Shown here: piece by piece, positions 16,846 through 25,492 of the stretch | Layout: every line of letters begins with the position of its first letter | Numbering within the stretch: position 1 is the stretch's first letter | Assembly (NCBI GenBank): GCA_947500555.1 | Contig: CANMSE010000003.1 | Span: 620,001-684,000 of the forward strand | Direction of reading: 5' to 3' | Origin: an uncultured Fulvivirga sp. | GTDB lineage: Bacteria > Bacteroidota > Bacteroidia > Cytophagales > Cyclobacteriaceae | Length of the DNA: 64,000 nt | Notes under the pieces: model-generated | What the model was told of the DNA's origin: nothing | Seen by the model: the letters and a program-made list of their open reading frames with translations, nothing else | Databases searched by the model: none | Translations under genes and position numbers: made by a program

Positions 16846-18342
16846 CTAATTAAACACTAAATGTTCCAGTAAATTCCCGATACTAATAAACCAGCCTGTT
16901 TTCTTCTTTTTTGCTAATTCCCTGAGGCTTTTAATACTCTGTCGATCGAAATATTGGTTTTCATGAATAATACCAGCTGGATTCCTCAAAGTGCTTATGT
17001 TTTTGATTGGATTCTCTTTAACAAACAGAATTTCAGCCTTATATCCTTTCTTTATTTGACCTGTTGAATCACTTAAACCGAGCACTTTTGCAGCATTAAT
17101 GGTTCCGGCTCTTATGATCTGTTTATTTGGAATTCCAGCTTGTTGCCACAGTGCTATTTCATCATGAAGTGTAGCGCCAGGAACAGTAAGGTTAGGGCCA
17201 GTGTCTGTACCCAATATGAGCGGTACGCTTTGCTCATAAAACAGTCTAGTCAGCTTCATCAAATAGGCATCCTTCTTTTTAATGTTGTCAACATATTTTT
17301 GCTCCAGATTCAGATATCCCGAAGTTTGCCTTCTTCCTATAAACCTGCTTAATGGGGAGATATATTCTTTGGGGATCGAATCTCTAAACTCATCACCACC
17401 TATAGCCGTTCGAAACAAATGATGATATGCTGATAGTGTTATGCAGATTGGCTTTCCGACTTCAGCAAATTCCTTCGCGATGACAACCGCCAATGAATCG
17501 TCAATTACTCTTCCCATATAGGTATTGAAAACTTCTTCGATATGTTCAAAGCTTACTACTTCAGAATTAAGAAAATCTACTCTTCCAACAGAATTCACCG
17601 GATGCCCCGCTACAGGAATTTTTAGATCACGCGATACTTCCATAATTCTATCAAATTGTGCCTCAGTCAGACCATTATAAATTTTAATAAAATCATATCC
17701 CTTCTCGTTATACTTTGAAATCAATTTTTCAATTTTTTCTGTTCCTTTAAGTCCTACATGGAAAGGCCCTTTGTTTTTACCACTATTGAGTGTAGGACTT
17801 GCTGAAATCAGATCACTTCCAATGATATTACCCTCTTTAAGTTGTTTTTTCCATCGAAGGTGCATCGGAAGCCCCATCATATTTCTGACTGTCGTCACCC
17901 CATATGTCAGATACTGAGTTAAATCAGATTTATCTAATATATGCGTGTGCATGTCAATAAGGCCTGGTAATGCAAAAAGCCCGGACATATCATATACTTT
18001 AAATCCTGAATAATCAGCCAGTGAATCATGAACTATTCGTTCAATTAGGCCATTCTCGGTAAAAATCGAATAGTTCTTATAAATAGCTAAAGTATCTAGA
18101 GAAACAATATTGACACCTGTAAATACATTAGTATCACTTTGCAAACCCTGATCAGAAGCGTTAGGCTTTACAATATTAACACCCGCAAAAACAGTTTTTC
18201 CTAATTTTGTTTCCCTTACCTCCTCTTCTGTAAGGCTGGACTTATCATTTTTAGCCAATACGATCGCCATTGTTATCAAGAGTATTAGCGTAATGAAGAG
18301 ACCTGTTATAAATAGCCCGAAAAACTTGAGAACTCGTTTCAT
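16846..18342 (-). CDS. Membrane-anchored amidohydrolase family protein
   Basis: 498 aa. One N-terminal membrane helix (FFGLFITGLFITLILLITMA) anchors an imidazolonepropionase-like amidohydrolase. Metal ligands are recognisable: HxH in GLIDMHTHIL, a histidine in VAGHPV, another in SFEHIEEV and the aspartate in LGTDTGPN. The C-terminal beta-sandwich closes with GYKAEILFVKENPI. Such enzymes hydrolyse imides, amides or dipeptides; the substrate is unknown. The first domain has an internal near-duplication (TVFAGVNIV and NVFTGVNIV, 30 residues apart). It is transcribed divergently from a membrane-bound AraC regulator, which may control it. Confidence 0.85.
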   Translation of the reverse strand: MKRVLKFFGLFITGLFITLILLITMAIVLAKNDKSSLTEEEVRETKLGKTVFAGVNIVKPNASDQGLQSDTNVFTGVNIVSLDTLAIYKNYSIFTENGLIERIVHDSLADYSGFKVYDMSGLFALPGLIDMHTHILDKSDLTQYLTYGVTTVRNMMGLPMHLRWKKQLKEGNIIGSDLISASPTLNSGKNKGPFHVGLKGTEKIEKLISKYNEKGYDFIKIYNGLTEAQFDRIMEVSRDLKIPVAGHPVNSVGRVDFLNSEVVSFEHIEEVFNTYMGRVIDDSLAVVIAKEFAEVGKPICITLSAYHHLFRTAIGGDEFRDSIPKEYISPLSRFIGRRQTSGYLNLEQKYVDNIKKKDAYLMKLTRLFYEQSVPLILGTDTGPNLTVPGATLHDEIALWQQAGIPNKQIIRAGTINAAKVLGLSDSTGQIKKGYKAEILFVKENPIKNISTLRNPAGIIHENQYFDRQSIKSLRELAKKKKTGWFISIGNLLEHLVFN

Positions 18343-18422
18343 CTTTTTGATTCAAAGGAGCAGTCATTTTTCACAAAAATCGTCCAAGAACAATATCTTG
18401 GAATCTTTAGTACCCGAGATTT

Positions 18423-19553
18423 TTGAAATATCTTCACTTTCAATTTCGAAATTCTTATGTTCAAAAAAAACTAGCTGAATTGGACCTTAGTTTATCGAGT
18501 ATTCTATTAGTTCTATTGATTTTCCAGGGCCTTAGCCTTTCAATATTCTTGTATACAACAGGTAGAGGAAAATCTGAGGTGAACATAATCTTAGGACTAT
18601 TACTTACAACTCTTTCTATACATATGTTTTTGAATCTACTGGAAACTGGATTCTCCTTTGCTATCATAAAACTTAATAACATCCTGGGGTTTCTTTATGG
18701 TCCACTAATATGGATTTATGTAGATAACATTATCAACTTAGATCGCCTTAGCACACAACGCCATTGGTTTCTTTTTCTGCCCTTCATTATTTCATTGGTA
18801 GTTCAATACACATTCAATTATTCTTTCTTTGGTCCAATTATCCTGGGCCAGACTCTTATTTATTTATTCTTAAGTTTTAGATCACTAAGACAGTATGAAC
18901 GTATTATCAAGCAGACTAAATCTCATAGTAACTGGATTTCACTTACCTGGTTGAATCAATTCCTAGGTGGTGTAGTGCTATTATTTCTGTTCGATCTTTT
19001 AAGGAATATGATTCACCATTTTAAATCAGCGAATACCCATGACACGCTCTTTAATGTATTACTGTTGTTAATAATCTTAATGATTAACATTGTGGTATTT
19101 AAAAGTCTAAATCACACATCCAAGTTCATGGGAGTGACTGAAGAGGATAGAAAATTGTCAATCGATCAGAATCAAAAATTAAAGAAGTTGGAACTGACTG
19201 AAGATGAAGTTCAACATCTTAGAACTAAGATTGAAGGGATACTCTTGAAAAAAAAGCTTTTTATGCAGGCAGAGTTAACATTGACCGAATTTGCTGATTA
19301 TGTTGAAGAATTACCAAGAACAGTTTCTCAGATCATAAACTTGCAGCTCAAAACCAACTTTTCAGACTGGATCAATGAACATAGAATTCAATATGCTAAA
19401 AAACTTCTTGAAACTACAACCAGCAAAGAGAAGAACATAAGTCAAATACTTTATGAATCTGGATTTAATTCCAAGTCGAGCTTCTACAATACATTTTCCA
19501 AAAAAGTTGGGCTTACTCCAAAAGAGTATAGAAAAAGTATACAAGGGAACTAA
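18423..19553 (+). CDS. AraC family regulator with N-terminal multi-pass membrane domain
   Basis: Up to 376 aa. About seven hydrophobic segments (residues 20-235) precede a cytosolic linker and a C-terminal AraC DNA-binding domain with two helix-turn-helices: LTLTEFADYVEELPRTVSQI and NISQILYESGFNSKSSFYNT, ending with GLTPKEYRKS. Membrane-integral AraC proteins are common in Bacteroidota and are thought to sense a signal in or across the inner membrane. Start uncertain: TTG 18423 is the longest; TTG 18480 just before the first helix is also possible. It lies divergent from the amidohydrolase gene with an 80-bp gap. Confidence 0.88.
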   Translation: MKYLHFQFRNSYVQKKLAELDLSLSSILLVLLIFQGLSLSIFLYTTGRGKSEVNIILGLLLTTLSIHMFLNLLETGFSFAIIKLNNILGFLYGPLIWIYVDNIINLDRLSTQRHWFLFLPFIISLVVQYTFNYSFFGPIILGQTLIYLFLSFRSLRQYERIIKQTKSHSNWISLTWLNQFLGGVVLLFLFDLLRNMIHHFKSANTHDTLFNVLLLLIILMINIVVFKSLNHTSKFMGVTEEDRKLSIDQNQKLKKLELTEDEVQHLRTKIEGILLKKKLFMQAELTLTEFADYVEELPRTVSQIINLQLKTNFSDWINEHRIQYAKKLLETTTSKEKNISQILYESGFNSKSSFYNTFSKKVGLTPKEYRKSIQGN

Positions 19554-19568
19554 GAAGCACATAAGAAG

Positions 19569-19898
19569 TCAGCTCATAAGAAGTCGTTTATAGATCAAAT
19601 ATTTAGGATAAAATAAGTCATGTACAGTCGAAATACCAGTTGTAGTAACTTTGTAGTATCTGCAGCATCTACCTCCTCGCACTGGTCTTTTTCCACTAAG
19701 CCAAGAAGTAATCAATCCTTTTTTCTGAAGTCTTTTTAAAGTTGTATGGACAACGACAGTTGAAACAGCCCTATTTAAATTATTCGAAACAAATGTAATT
19801 ATGTTCTGAACGTTTGCATGATCCTCACCCAAAGTCAATACAACCATTAACAGTAGTTCCATAAGCTCTCCAATTCCTCTATTTTCAACTTTCTTCAA
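19569..19898 (-). CDS. PadR family regulator, no permease partner
   Basis: 109 aa. Winged-helix layout of PadR: IGELMELLLMVVLTLGEDHA, recognition region LNRAVSTVVVHTTLKRLQKK, wing with RGGRCCRYYKVTTTG. It differs from the other PadR in the window in having a cysteine pair in the wing (RCC) and an unusual C-terminal LFYPKYLIYKRLL. Unlike most Bacteroidota PadR genes it is not followed by a permease; downstream is only the convergent AraC gene. A dyad just upstream may be its operator. Confidence 0.8.
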   Translation of the reverse strand: MKKVENRGIGELMELLLMVVLTLGEDHANVQNIITFVSNNLNRAVSTVVVHTTLKRLQKKGLITSWLSGKRPVRGGRCCRYYKVTTTGISTVHDLFYPKYLIYKRLLMS

Positions 19899-19914
19899 GT
19901 GTGCTTGAGTTAAT

Positions 19915-19940
19915 ATTCTCGAATGTATTTATTCAAGAAT
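19915..19940. promoter_or_regulatory. Imperfect dyad upstream of orphan padR
   Basis: ATTCTCGAAT and ATTCAAGAAT, 6 nt apart, form an inverted repeat with one mismatch, 17-42 bp upstream of the padR start. It may be an autoregulatory site; it lies in the shared region with the divergent SEC-C gene. Confidence 0.4.
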
Positions 19941-20059
19941 CATAATATGTCCAAATTCATAATCTAGGAACATTTATTATTGGTGTGTGATAGTTACCAA
20001 ATCTCACTTTGATTTAGCTATAATGATCTTTTTCAATCAATAGAATCTTAAATTAGATC

Positions 20060-20305
20060 ATGCAAAACCTTGGAAGAAACGAGCCATGTCACTGCGGTAG
20101 TGGTAAAAAATATAAAAACTGTCATCAGTTGGCTGATACGAATAAAGCCAGCAGCAGTCGAAGCCTCTGGATTGGAGGTATCTTTATTGCCCTAATCATC
20201 GTATCTGTTCTTGTTATGATTCTCAATTCTCAATCTTCTGAACGTGGAGAGGCACCTCCAGGGAAGGTTTGGTCTGAAGAACATGGCCACTATCACGATA
20301 AATAA
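20060..20305 (+). CDS. SEC-C zinc-motif small membrane protein
   Basis: 81 aa. The N-terminus carries a complete SEC-C zinc motif ([20 protein letters not shown], ligands C-x-C-x8-C-H), the same as at the C-terminus of SecA, where it contacts SecB and ribosomes. A single membrane helix follows ([19 protein letters not shown]) and a short histidine-rich end (EEHGHYHDK). Topology with the zinc knuckle inside would allow it to recruit a cytosolic partner to the membrane. It is 29 bp before the DUF885 gene and probably co-transcribed. Confidence 0.85.
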   Translation: MQNLGRNEPCHCGSGKKYKNCHQLADTNKASSSRSLWIGGIFIALIIVSVLVMILNSQSSERGEAPPGKVWSEEHGHYHDK

Positions 20306-20334
20306 ATAATTAGCTAACAATCAATCACACAATC

Positions 20335-22209
20335 ATGTCAGAACCTAAAAAAAGAACTTGGAAATTTTGGTTTGGACGTACCCTTTTGGTCCTTTTGCTA
20401 TTTGGAATTATTTGGGTGGTCAATCTTATTTGGTTCAAGCCATTTAATATAAGTCATTTCTATGATCGCATTTTTCTGGAATTTGTCATTGATGACCCAG
20501 AGACTGTGACTCAAATTGGCATTCCTGTATTATATGACATGACCAAAGATGAGCTCTCGGATGTCTCTGATACTAAAAATAGAGAAGACTTTGAGAAGCT
20601 CAAAGCAAACTATGAAACGTTATTGAGTTATGATTTTGATAGCCAGTCATCGGAAAATCAATTGAATACCAAAATACTAAGCTGGTTTCTTGGAAAACAG
20701 GTGGAAGGTGAAGAGTTCATCTATTATGATTATCCCGTAAATCAAATGTTCGGGGTACAAAGTAGCCTGCCTAGTATGATGGAAAGTTCTCATAAGCTAC
20801 GAGATGAGAGCGACATCGAAGCATATATTTCACGCCTATCAAAGTTTAATGTCAAATTTGATCAGGTGATCGACAATTTAAAGATTAGAGAAGAGAGAGG
20901 CATTATCCCTCCCAAGTTTGTAATCGAGCGCGTGTTGAACGAAATGCGAGGGTTCACCGGTCAGGTGCAAAAAGATGAAATTGAAGTAGAAGTACAAAAT
21001 GAGGACCCTGTTGGCAATAATATTCTCTTCACGATTTTTGAAACTAAGCTTAGCGAGATTGAAGATCTCACTGAAGAGGAACGAGAGGAGTATAAAGATC
21101 AGGTTGAAAACGAAATACGAACTACCGTATTTGGTGCCTATGGTTCATTAATTGAATATTTCGAATCCTTAGAGAATAAAGCCAATACTGATGCAGGAGT
21201 ATGGAAATTTCCTAAAGGTGATGAGTACTATCAATATCAACTTTCGCAAAATACAACTACTGACTATACTCCGGAGGAAGTCCATCAGATCGGCTTAAGT
21301 GAGGTAGAAAGAATAAAAGGTGAAATGTGGGCAATACTTGAAAGTGAAGGATATGCAGATACCACCAAAACCATTGGAGAGATAGTTCAGGCGATCAACA
21401 AGGAAGAACGTTTCTTATTTCAGAATAATGATGAAGGAAGGAAAGAAGTGATTGCTCGTTATAACGAAATACTAGAAGAAATACGCGGCAACCTAGATGA
21501 TGCTTTTGATGTTCGCCCAAAAGCAGAACTTGAGGTAAAGAGGGTGCCTGAGTTCAAGCAGGAAGGTTCTGCAGGAGCCTATTATGAGCAACCACCTATG
21601 GATGGATCAAGAGGGGGTATCTTTTATGCCAATCTGAGAGATGTAACCGAAACGGTCAAATTTGGTATGAAAACATTGGCTTATCATGAAGGTATACCTG
21701 GACATCATTTCCAAATAGCTATACAAAGTGAGCTTGAAGATGTTCCTATTTTCAGAACCTTTGGACTGTTCACCGCTTACATAGAAGGATGGGCTTTGTA
21801 CACAGAGAGACTGGCCTGGGAGCTTGGTTTTTACAAAAATGACCCTTTTGGAAATTTAGGACGATTACAGGCTGAAATGTTTCGAGCAGTACGCTTGGTG
21901 GTTGATACTGGTATCCATTATAAAAAATGGACACGTGAAGAAGCCATTGATTACATGGTTGCTAATACCGGAATGACAACCGGTGAAGTGGTCACAGAAA
22001 TAGAACGATATATTGTTATGCCTGGACAAGCCTGTGCTTACAAAATAGGTATGATGAAAATTCTAGAGCTACGAGAGAAAGCCAAGACACAACTTGGTGA
22101 TAAATTCAATTTGAAAGAATTTCATAACGTAGTACTTAAAAATGGAGCGGTGCCGTTGGAAGTTTTGGAGGAGTTAATTGATGACTATATCAAAAGAGTA
22201 AATGTCTAA
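20335..22209 (+). CDS. DUF885 family protein, putative metallopeptidase
   Basis: 624 aa with an N-terminal membrane anchor (TLLVLLLFGIIWVVNLIWF). The large domain has DUF885 landmarks: YYQYQLSQNTTTDYTPEEVH, AYYEQPPMDGSRGGIFYANL, the zinc-site-like HEGIPGHHFQIA and FTAYIEGWALYTERL, and TGIHYKKWTREEAIDYM. HExxPGHH resembles a metallopeptidase site, with the glutamate of the IEGWALY block as possible third ligand. Activity is not proven. A second, diverged member is at 36915-38663. It is followed 14 bp later by a DUF3817 gene. Confidence 0.88.
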   Translation: MSEPKKRTWKFWFGRTLLVLLLFGIIWVVNLIWFKPFNISHFYDRIFLEFVIDDPETVTQIGIPVLYDMTKDELSDVSDTKNREDFEKLKANYETLLSYDFDSQSSENQLNTKILSWFLGKQVEGEEFIYYDYPVNQMFGVQSSLPSMMESSHKLRDESDIEAYISRLSKFNVKFDQVIDNLKIREERGIIPPKFVIERVLNEMRGFTGQVQKDEIEVEVQNEDPVGNNILFTIFETKLSEIEDLTEEEREEYKDQVENEIRTTVFGAYGSLIEYFESLENKANTDAGVWKFPKGDEYYQYQLSQNTTTDYTPEEVHQIGLSEVERIKGEMWAILESEGYADTTKTIGEIVQAINKEERFLFQNNDEGRKEVIARYNEILEEIRGNLDDAFDVRPKAELEVKRVPEFKQEGSAGAYYEQPPMDGSRGGIFYANLRDVTETVKFGMKTLAYHEGIPGHHFQIAIQSELEDVPIFRTFGLFTAYIEGWALYTERLAWELGFYKNDPFGNLGRLQAEMFRAVRLVVDTGIHYKKWTREEAIDYMVANTGMTTGEVVTEIERYIVMPGQACAYKIGMMKILELREKAKTQLGDKFNLKEFHNVVLKNGAVPLEVLEELIDDYIKRVNV

Positions 22210-22223
22210 CAATTAGGATCTAA

Positions 22224-22526
22224 ATGACTGAATTACTCAAAACAAAAATTGGAAGATTTAGACTGTTGGCACTGGGCGAAGGGGTTTCATTCCTTCTTAT
22301 ACTATTTATCACCATGCCACTCAAATACTGGCTTTACATAGGATGGCCAAACAAAATAGTAGGGATGGCTCATGGAGTGTTATTTGTAATTTATGTTTTG
22401 GCGGTCATCGAAATGAAGATGGCCTATAAGTGGAATCTGAACAAGACTGTTGCTGCCCTTATCGCGTCTATAATACCTTTTGGAACGTTCTATTTTGTTA
22501 AAAAATATAACCTCCAAAAGGTGTGA
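22224..22526 (+). CDS. DUF3817 membrane protein
   Basis: 100 aa with three hydrophobic segments. The pattern FRLLALGEGVSFLLILFITM, then KYWLYIGWPNKIVGMAHGVL, and the tail ALIASIIPFGTFYFVKKY is that of DUF3817 (YdzA-like) proteins, sometimes found as a domain linked with transporters. The function is unknown. It ends the SEC-C/DUF885/DUF3817 run and meets the DUF72 gene convergently, with 6 bp between the stops. Confidence 0.88.
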   Translation: MTELLKTKIGRFRLLALGEGVSFLLILFITMPLKYWLYIGWPNKIVGMAHGVLFVIYVLAVIEMKMAYKWNLNKTVAALIASIIPFGTFYFVKKYNLQKV

Positions 22527-22532
22527 AACCAT

Positions 22533-23435
22533 CTAAAACTTTAGACTGCTCTTCGTGCTATCTGGCAATGTAGGAACTTTTATGGAGGTTCCTATTGCAT
22601 CATTAAGCTTCTTTATGAAGTAAGTGGCCAATAGCGGTGATTCTTTTTCCAAGTTCTGATGAATGAAGAAATAGAGGTTTCTCAACCCTTGTTGCTTCCA
22701 AAGCTTTATACGCTCTATCCAGTCATCAAGGCGGCTATAATCACTTTCATGATTTGCACCTACATACCTAACGAAAGCTGATGTAGTTGTTAATCGCATA
22801 TGCATGATGTCTCTCCTACCTGCCGAGTCAACCAGCACATTAGTAATATTTTTCTTTTCAAATAGGGTATAGACCTCTTCTGCAATCTCTTGCTGATTAA
22901 ACCAGTCCGTGTGTCTAAACTCTATCGCCAATGGTACATCTTCAGGAAATTGTGCTATAAATTCTTTAACTCTATTTAGATTTTCTTCTTTAGGCCCAAA
23001 GTTATCATGCATCTGTAAGAACAACATACCTAGCTGATCCCCAAAGGCTTGGATTCCCAGCAGGTAATCATTCAAATATCCTTGATATCCATCAGAAAGA
23101 CGCTTAATGTGACTTACATACCTTGGAAGTTTTGGAAAGAACTTGAAATCAACTGGAGTCTTTTCTTTCCACTTCAATATCTGGTCTTCACCATACAAAT
23201 TATAAAAGGTAGCATTGAGTTCTATGGAGTTAAACTCATTAGAATAATAGCCCAATTCATCTTTTATTCCTCTAGGATAAAATCCTTTTAAATCTTGCTT
23301 ATTCCATTTGGCACAGCCGATACTTACAGTATCAAGTGGTTTTTTATTGGCAGTCAGCACTTTCTTCGTATCAGAATGATCTGGTGGCAATGTAAAATCT
23401 ATATCTTCCGGATTTTCAACTTTTCCAAATTTCAT
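22533..23435 (-). CDS. DUF72 family protein
   Basis: 300 aa, soluble. DUF72 TIM-barrel landmarks: VSIGCAKWNKQDLKGFYPRG, the conserved FNSIELNATFYNLYGEDQIL, FKFFPKLPRYVSHIKRL, GMLFLQMHDNFGP and PLAIEFRHTDWFN. The conserved acidic and aromatic pocket is complete. The biochemical role is not established. It starts a minus-strand run with VOC and SDR genes (33 bp, then 13 bp spacing) that may be one operon. Confidence 0.9.
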   Translation of the reverse strand: MKFGKVENPEDIDFTLPPDHSDTKKVLTANKKPLDTVSIGCAKWNKQDLKGFYPRGIKDELGYYSNEFNSIELNATFYNLYGEDQILKWKEKTPVDFKFFPKLPRYVSHIKRLSDGYQGYLNDYLLGIQAFGDQLGMLFLQMHDNFGPKEENLNRVKEFIAQFPEDVPLAIEFRHTDWFNQQEIAEEVYTLFEKKNITNVLVDSAGRRDIMHMRLTTTSAFVRYVGANHESDYSRLDDWIERIKLWKQQGLRNLYFFIHQNLEKESPLLATYFIKKLNDAIGTSIKVPTLPDSTKSSLKF

Positions 23436-23467
23436 AGCTTATCATTTAGTCAAACATAGTCTGGGCT

Positions 23468-23887
23468 CTATTTCGCAAATAGCTGACCAATATTTTTAAA
23501 AGCCTTAAACTCTAAGGCATTATTTTCCGGATCTGTAAAGAACATAGTTGCTTGCTCACCTACCTCACCTTCAAACCTGATATAGGGTTCAAGGACAAAT
23601 TTTATTTCTTGAGCTTTTAGACGATCAGCCAACTTGTGCCAATCCTCCCAATCTAACACAACACCAAAATGTGGTACTGGAACATCATGACCATCTACCT
23701 GATTGGATACAGCCTTTTCTGAGGTGCTCCCATTAGATTTTTCATGTATAACAAGTTGATGACCAAAGAAATTAAAATCCACCCATTTTTCGGCACTTCG
23801 GCCTTCGGAACATTGTAAAACTTCATTGTAAAACTTTCTACATTTAGCCAGATCAGTTACAGGTATAGCAAGATGGAATGGGTTCAT
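23468..23887 (-). CDS. VOC family (glyoxalase-like) protein
   Basis: 139 aa. Opens with [20 protein letters not shown], the classic first beta-alpha unit of the vicinal-oxygen-chelate fold, and has the second metal-binding half [14 protein letters not shown] with [15 protein letters not shown]. Putative metal ligands are the histidine of FHLAI, the histidine of PHFGV and the glutamate of ALEFK. Related annotations include dioxygenase-like and glyoxalase-like proteins; the substrate is not known. Confidence 0.88.
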   Translation of the reverse strand: MNPFHLAIPVTDLAKCRKFYNEVLQCSEGRSAEKWVDFNFFGHQLVIHEKSNGSTSEKAVSNQVDGHDVPVPHFGVVLDWEDWHKLADRLKAQEIKFVLEPYIRFEGEVGEQATMFFTDPENNALEFKAFKNIGQLFAK

Positions 23888-23899
23888 ATCAATTTTTAA

Positions 23900-24625
23900 T
23901 TAAGTAGAAGGGGGCATACTCGGCCTCACTTCTATTTTACTTGGTAATGTTCTTGAATTAAGTCTCAATAAATTTATGACTATCTCTCCAATATCTTCAA
24001 TTTGTATTTTCCATGAATCTTTTACTGAGGGCTCATGATTATTGAAGTAAGTAGCCACTGAGCCAGGCATGATAGTAGTCGTCCTGATCCCGTATTTTCT
24101 TAAATCGAGCATCACAGCTTGAGTAAATCCTGTGACACCAAATTTACTGGCATTATAAGCAGCGCCACCAGCAAAAAAGTTAGTGCCAGCCAGACTCCCA
24201 ATGGTCATAAAGTATCCTTTTGAAGACTTAAGTGCTTCTACAGTACACTTTATAGTATTAAATACTCCGGTGAGATTAGTATCAATAGTATCCTGCCATT
24301 GTTCCACTGAAAGATCATCTATAGATCCAAAATGACCTATTCCTGCATTAGCTACCACCACATCTATCTTACCCCATTTATCAATGATAGTATCGACAGC
24401 AATTTGCTGAGAATCTAACTTTCTGACATCAGCTTCCAGTGCCATTATTTGGTCATTATCTGTTTTTTCTCTTAACAAAACTGCTGCCTCCTCGGCAGAA
24501 GACAAGCTCCTTGAGGTTATTGCTACTTTACCACCATTTTTCAAAATAGCTTCCGCAATGCCAAAGCCAATTCCTTTGCTTCCTCCTGTTATGTAGGCTA
24601 CCTTATTTTGAATACTCTCTAACAT
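23900..24625 (-). CDS. Short-chain dehydrogenase/reductase
   Basis: 241 aa classical SDR: cofactor motif TGGSKGIGFGIAEAI, NAG motif VVVANAGIGHFG, catalytic serine in MTIGSLAG, and YxxxK in AAYNASKFGVTGF, followed by RTTTIMPGSVAT. The arginine after the first helix (TSRSLSS) suggests NADP(H). The enzyme reduces a carbonyl; substrate unknown. It lies 13 bp upstream of the VOC gene and 40 bp downstream of a periplasmic hypothetical protein. Confidence 0.93.
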   Translation of the reverse strand: MLESIQNKVAYITGGSKGIGFGIAEAILKNGGKVAITSRSLSSAEEAAVLLREKTDNDQIMALEADVRKLDSQQIAVDTIIDKWGKIDVVVANAGIGHFGSIDDLSVEQWQDTIDTNLTGVFNTIKCTVEALKSSKGYFMTIGSLAGTNFFAGGAAYNASKFGVTGFTQAVMLDLRKYGIRTTTIMPGSVATYFNNHEPSVKDSWKIQIEDIGEIVINLLRLNSRTLPSKIEVRPSMPPST

Positions 24626-24664
24626 ATTTTTACTTATTTACAATTTAAAGTATTAATACAATCA

Positions 24665-25339
24665 TTATTCCTTAGTAGTGAGGTTTGTTATCTTAATATC
24701 TATCAACCCATCATGAAAAGTGCTAATCCAAGCTCCATCAATGTTTTGCCAGTTTTCCCAGGAAAACTTCAACCCTCCAATAGGGATAATATCTACCCAA
24801 AGCTTCCATGCTACTGGGCGGAAATTTTCATCCAAAATCCAGAGATAACTATCACCAGGTGTAGCTCCTCCTGAAGTATATTGCACCAATAATGCTTCAC
24901 GTCCGTCATAATTCACAAGTTGACGTACAGTACCTGGGTCATTTACCTTGTAAGGAGCGATAAGCCAAAAAGAATCATTATAGAAGTAATTCAAGGCTTT
25001 TTGAACTACTTCATCGTTTCCTTCTATCATTAGTTCTTCCTCTTTGTACACCTCTCCTGTTTTTTCGTCAGGTAGTACGAGAACTCTATAATCATCCCAG
25101 CGCACTTCTACTTTGTTGTTGACTTTATCCCATTTAAAGTGGTGTCCTCTTGGAAATGACCAACTAATCAAATTCAAAGAGTCCCAAGCTGGTTTATTTA
25201 AAGCTTTCAGCATTTGATCTGCTAATTGCTCTGCTTGCGGGCCCTCTTTACCAATTGGTAGAGGTTGATCTACAGACATATAGGTTACTATTGAAGCAAA
25301 TATCAATATTGAAGAACCGAAAATAACTTTATAAAACAT
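24665..25339 (-). CDS. Hypothetical secreted protein
   Basis: 224 aa with an N-terminal signal or anchor (VIFGSSILIFASIVTYMSV). The mature part begins with AEQLADQMLKALNKPAWDSL and continues as alternating beta strands (GREALLVQYTSGGATPGDSY, LWILDENFRPVAWKLWVDI), much like periplasmic LolA/DUF3108-type beta-sheet proteins. I do not recognise a named family. It is the first gene of the SDR-VOC-DUF72 run. Confidence 0.65.
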   Translation of the reverse strand: MFYKVIFGSSILIFASIVTYMSVDQPLPIGKEGPQAEQLADQMLKALNKPAWDSLNLISWSFPRGHHFKWDKVNNKVEVRWDDYRVLVLPDEKTGEVYKEEELMIEGNDEVVQKALNYFYNDSFWLIAPYKVNDPGTVRQLVNYDGREALLVQYTSGGATPGDSYLWILDENFRPVAWKLWVDIIPIGGLKFSWENWQNIDGAWISTFHDGLIDIKITNLTTKE

Positions 25340-25492
25340 CCTTACGCTATTGGCATCATTCTAATCTTTTGAAGCTTGCAAGATAATCTAAATCCAAAAC
25401 TTGAGATAACAGTATATGCTGAGAAAATTAAAAATCTAGAGGAGGTGATTGGCATATACTAACTATGCTTCTTTAAAACTTAAATGCAATAA

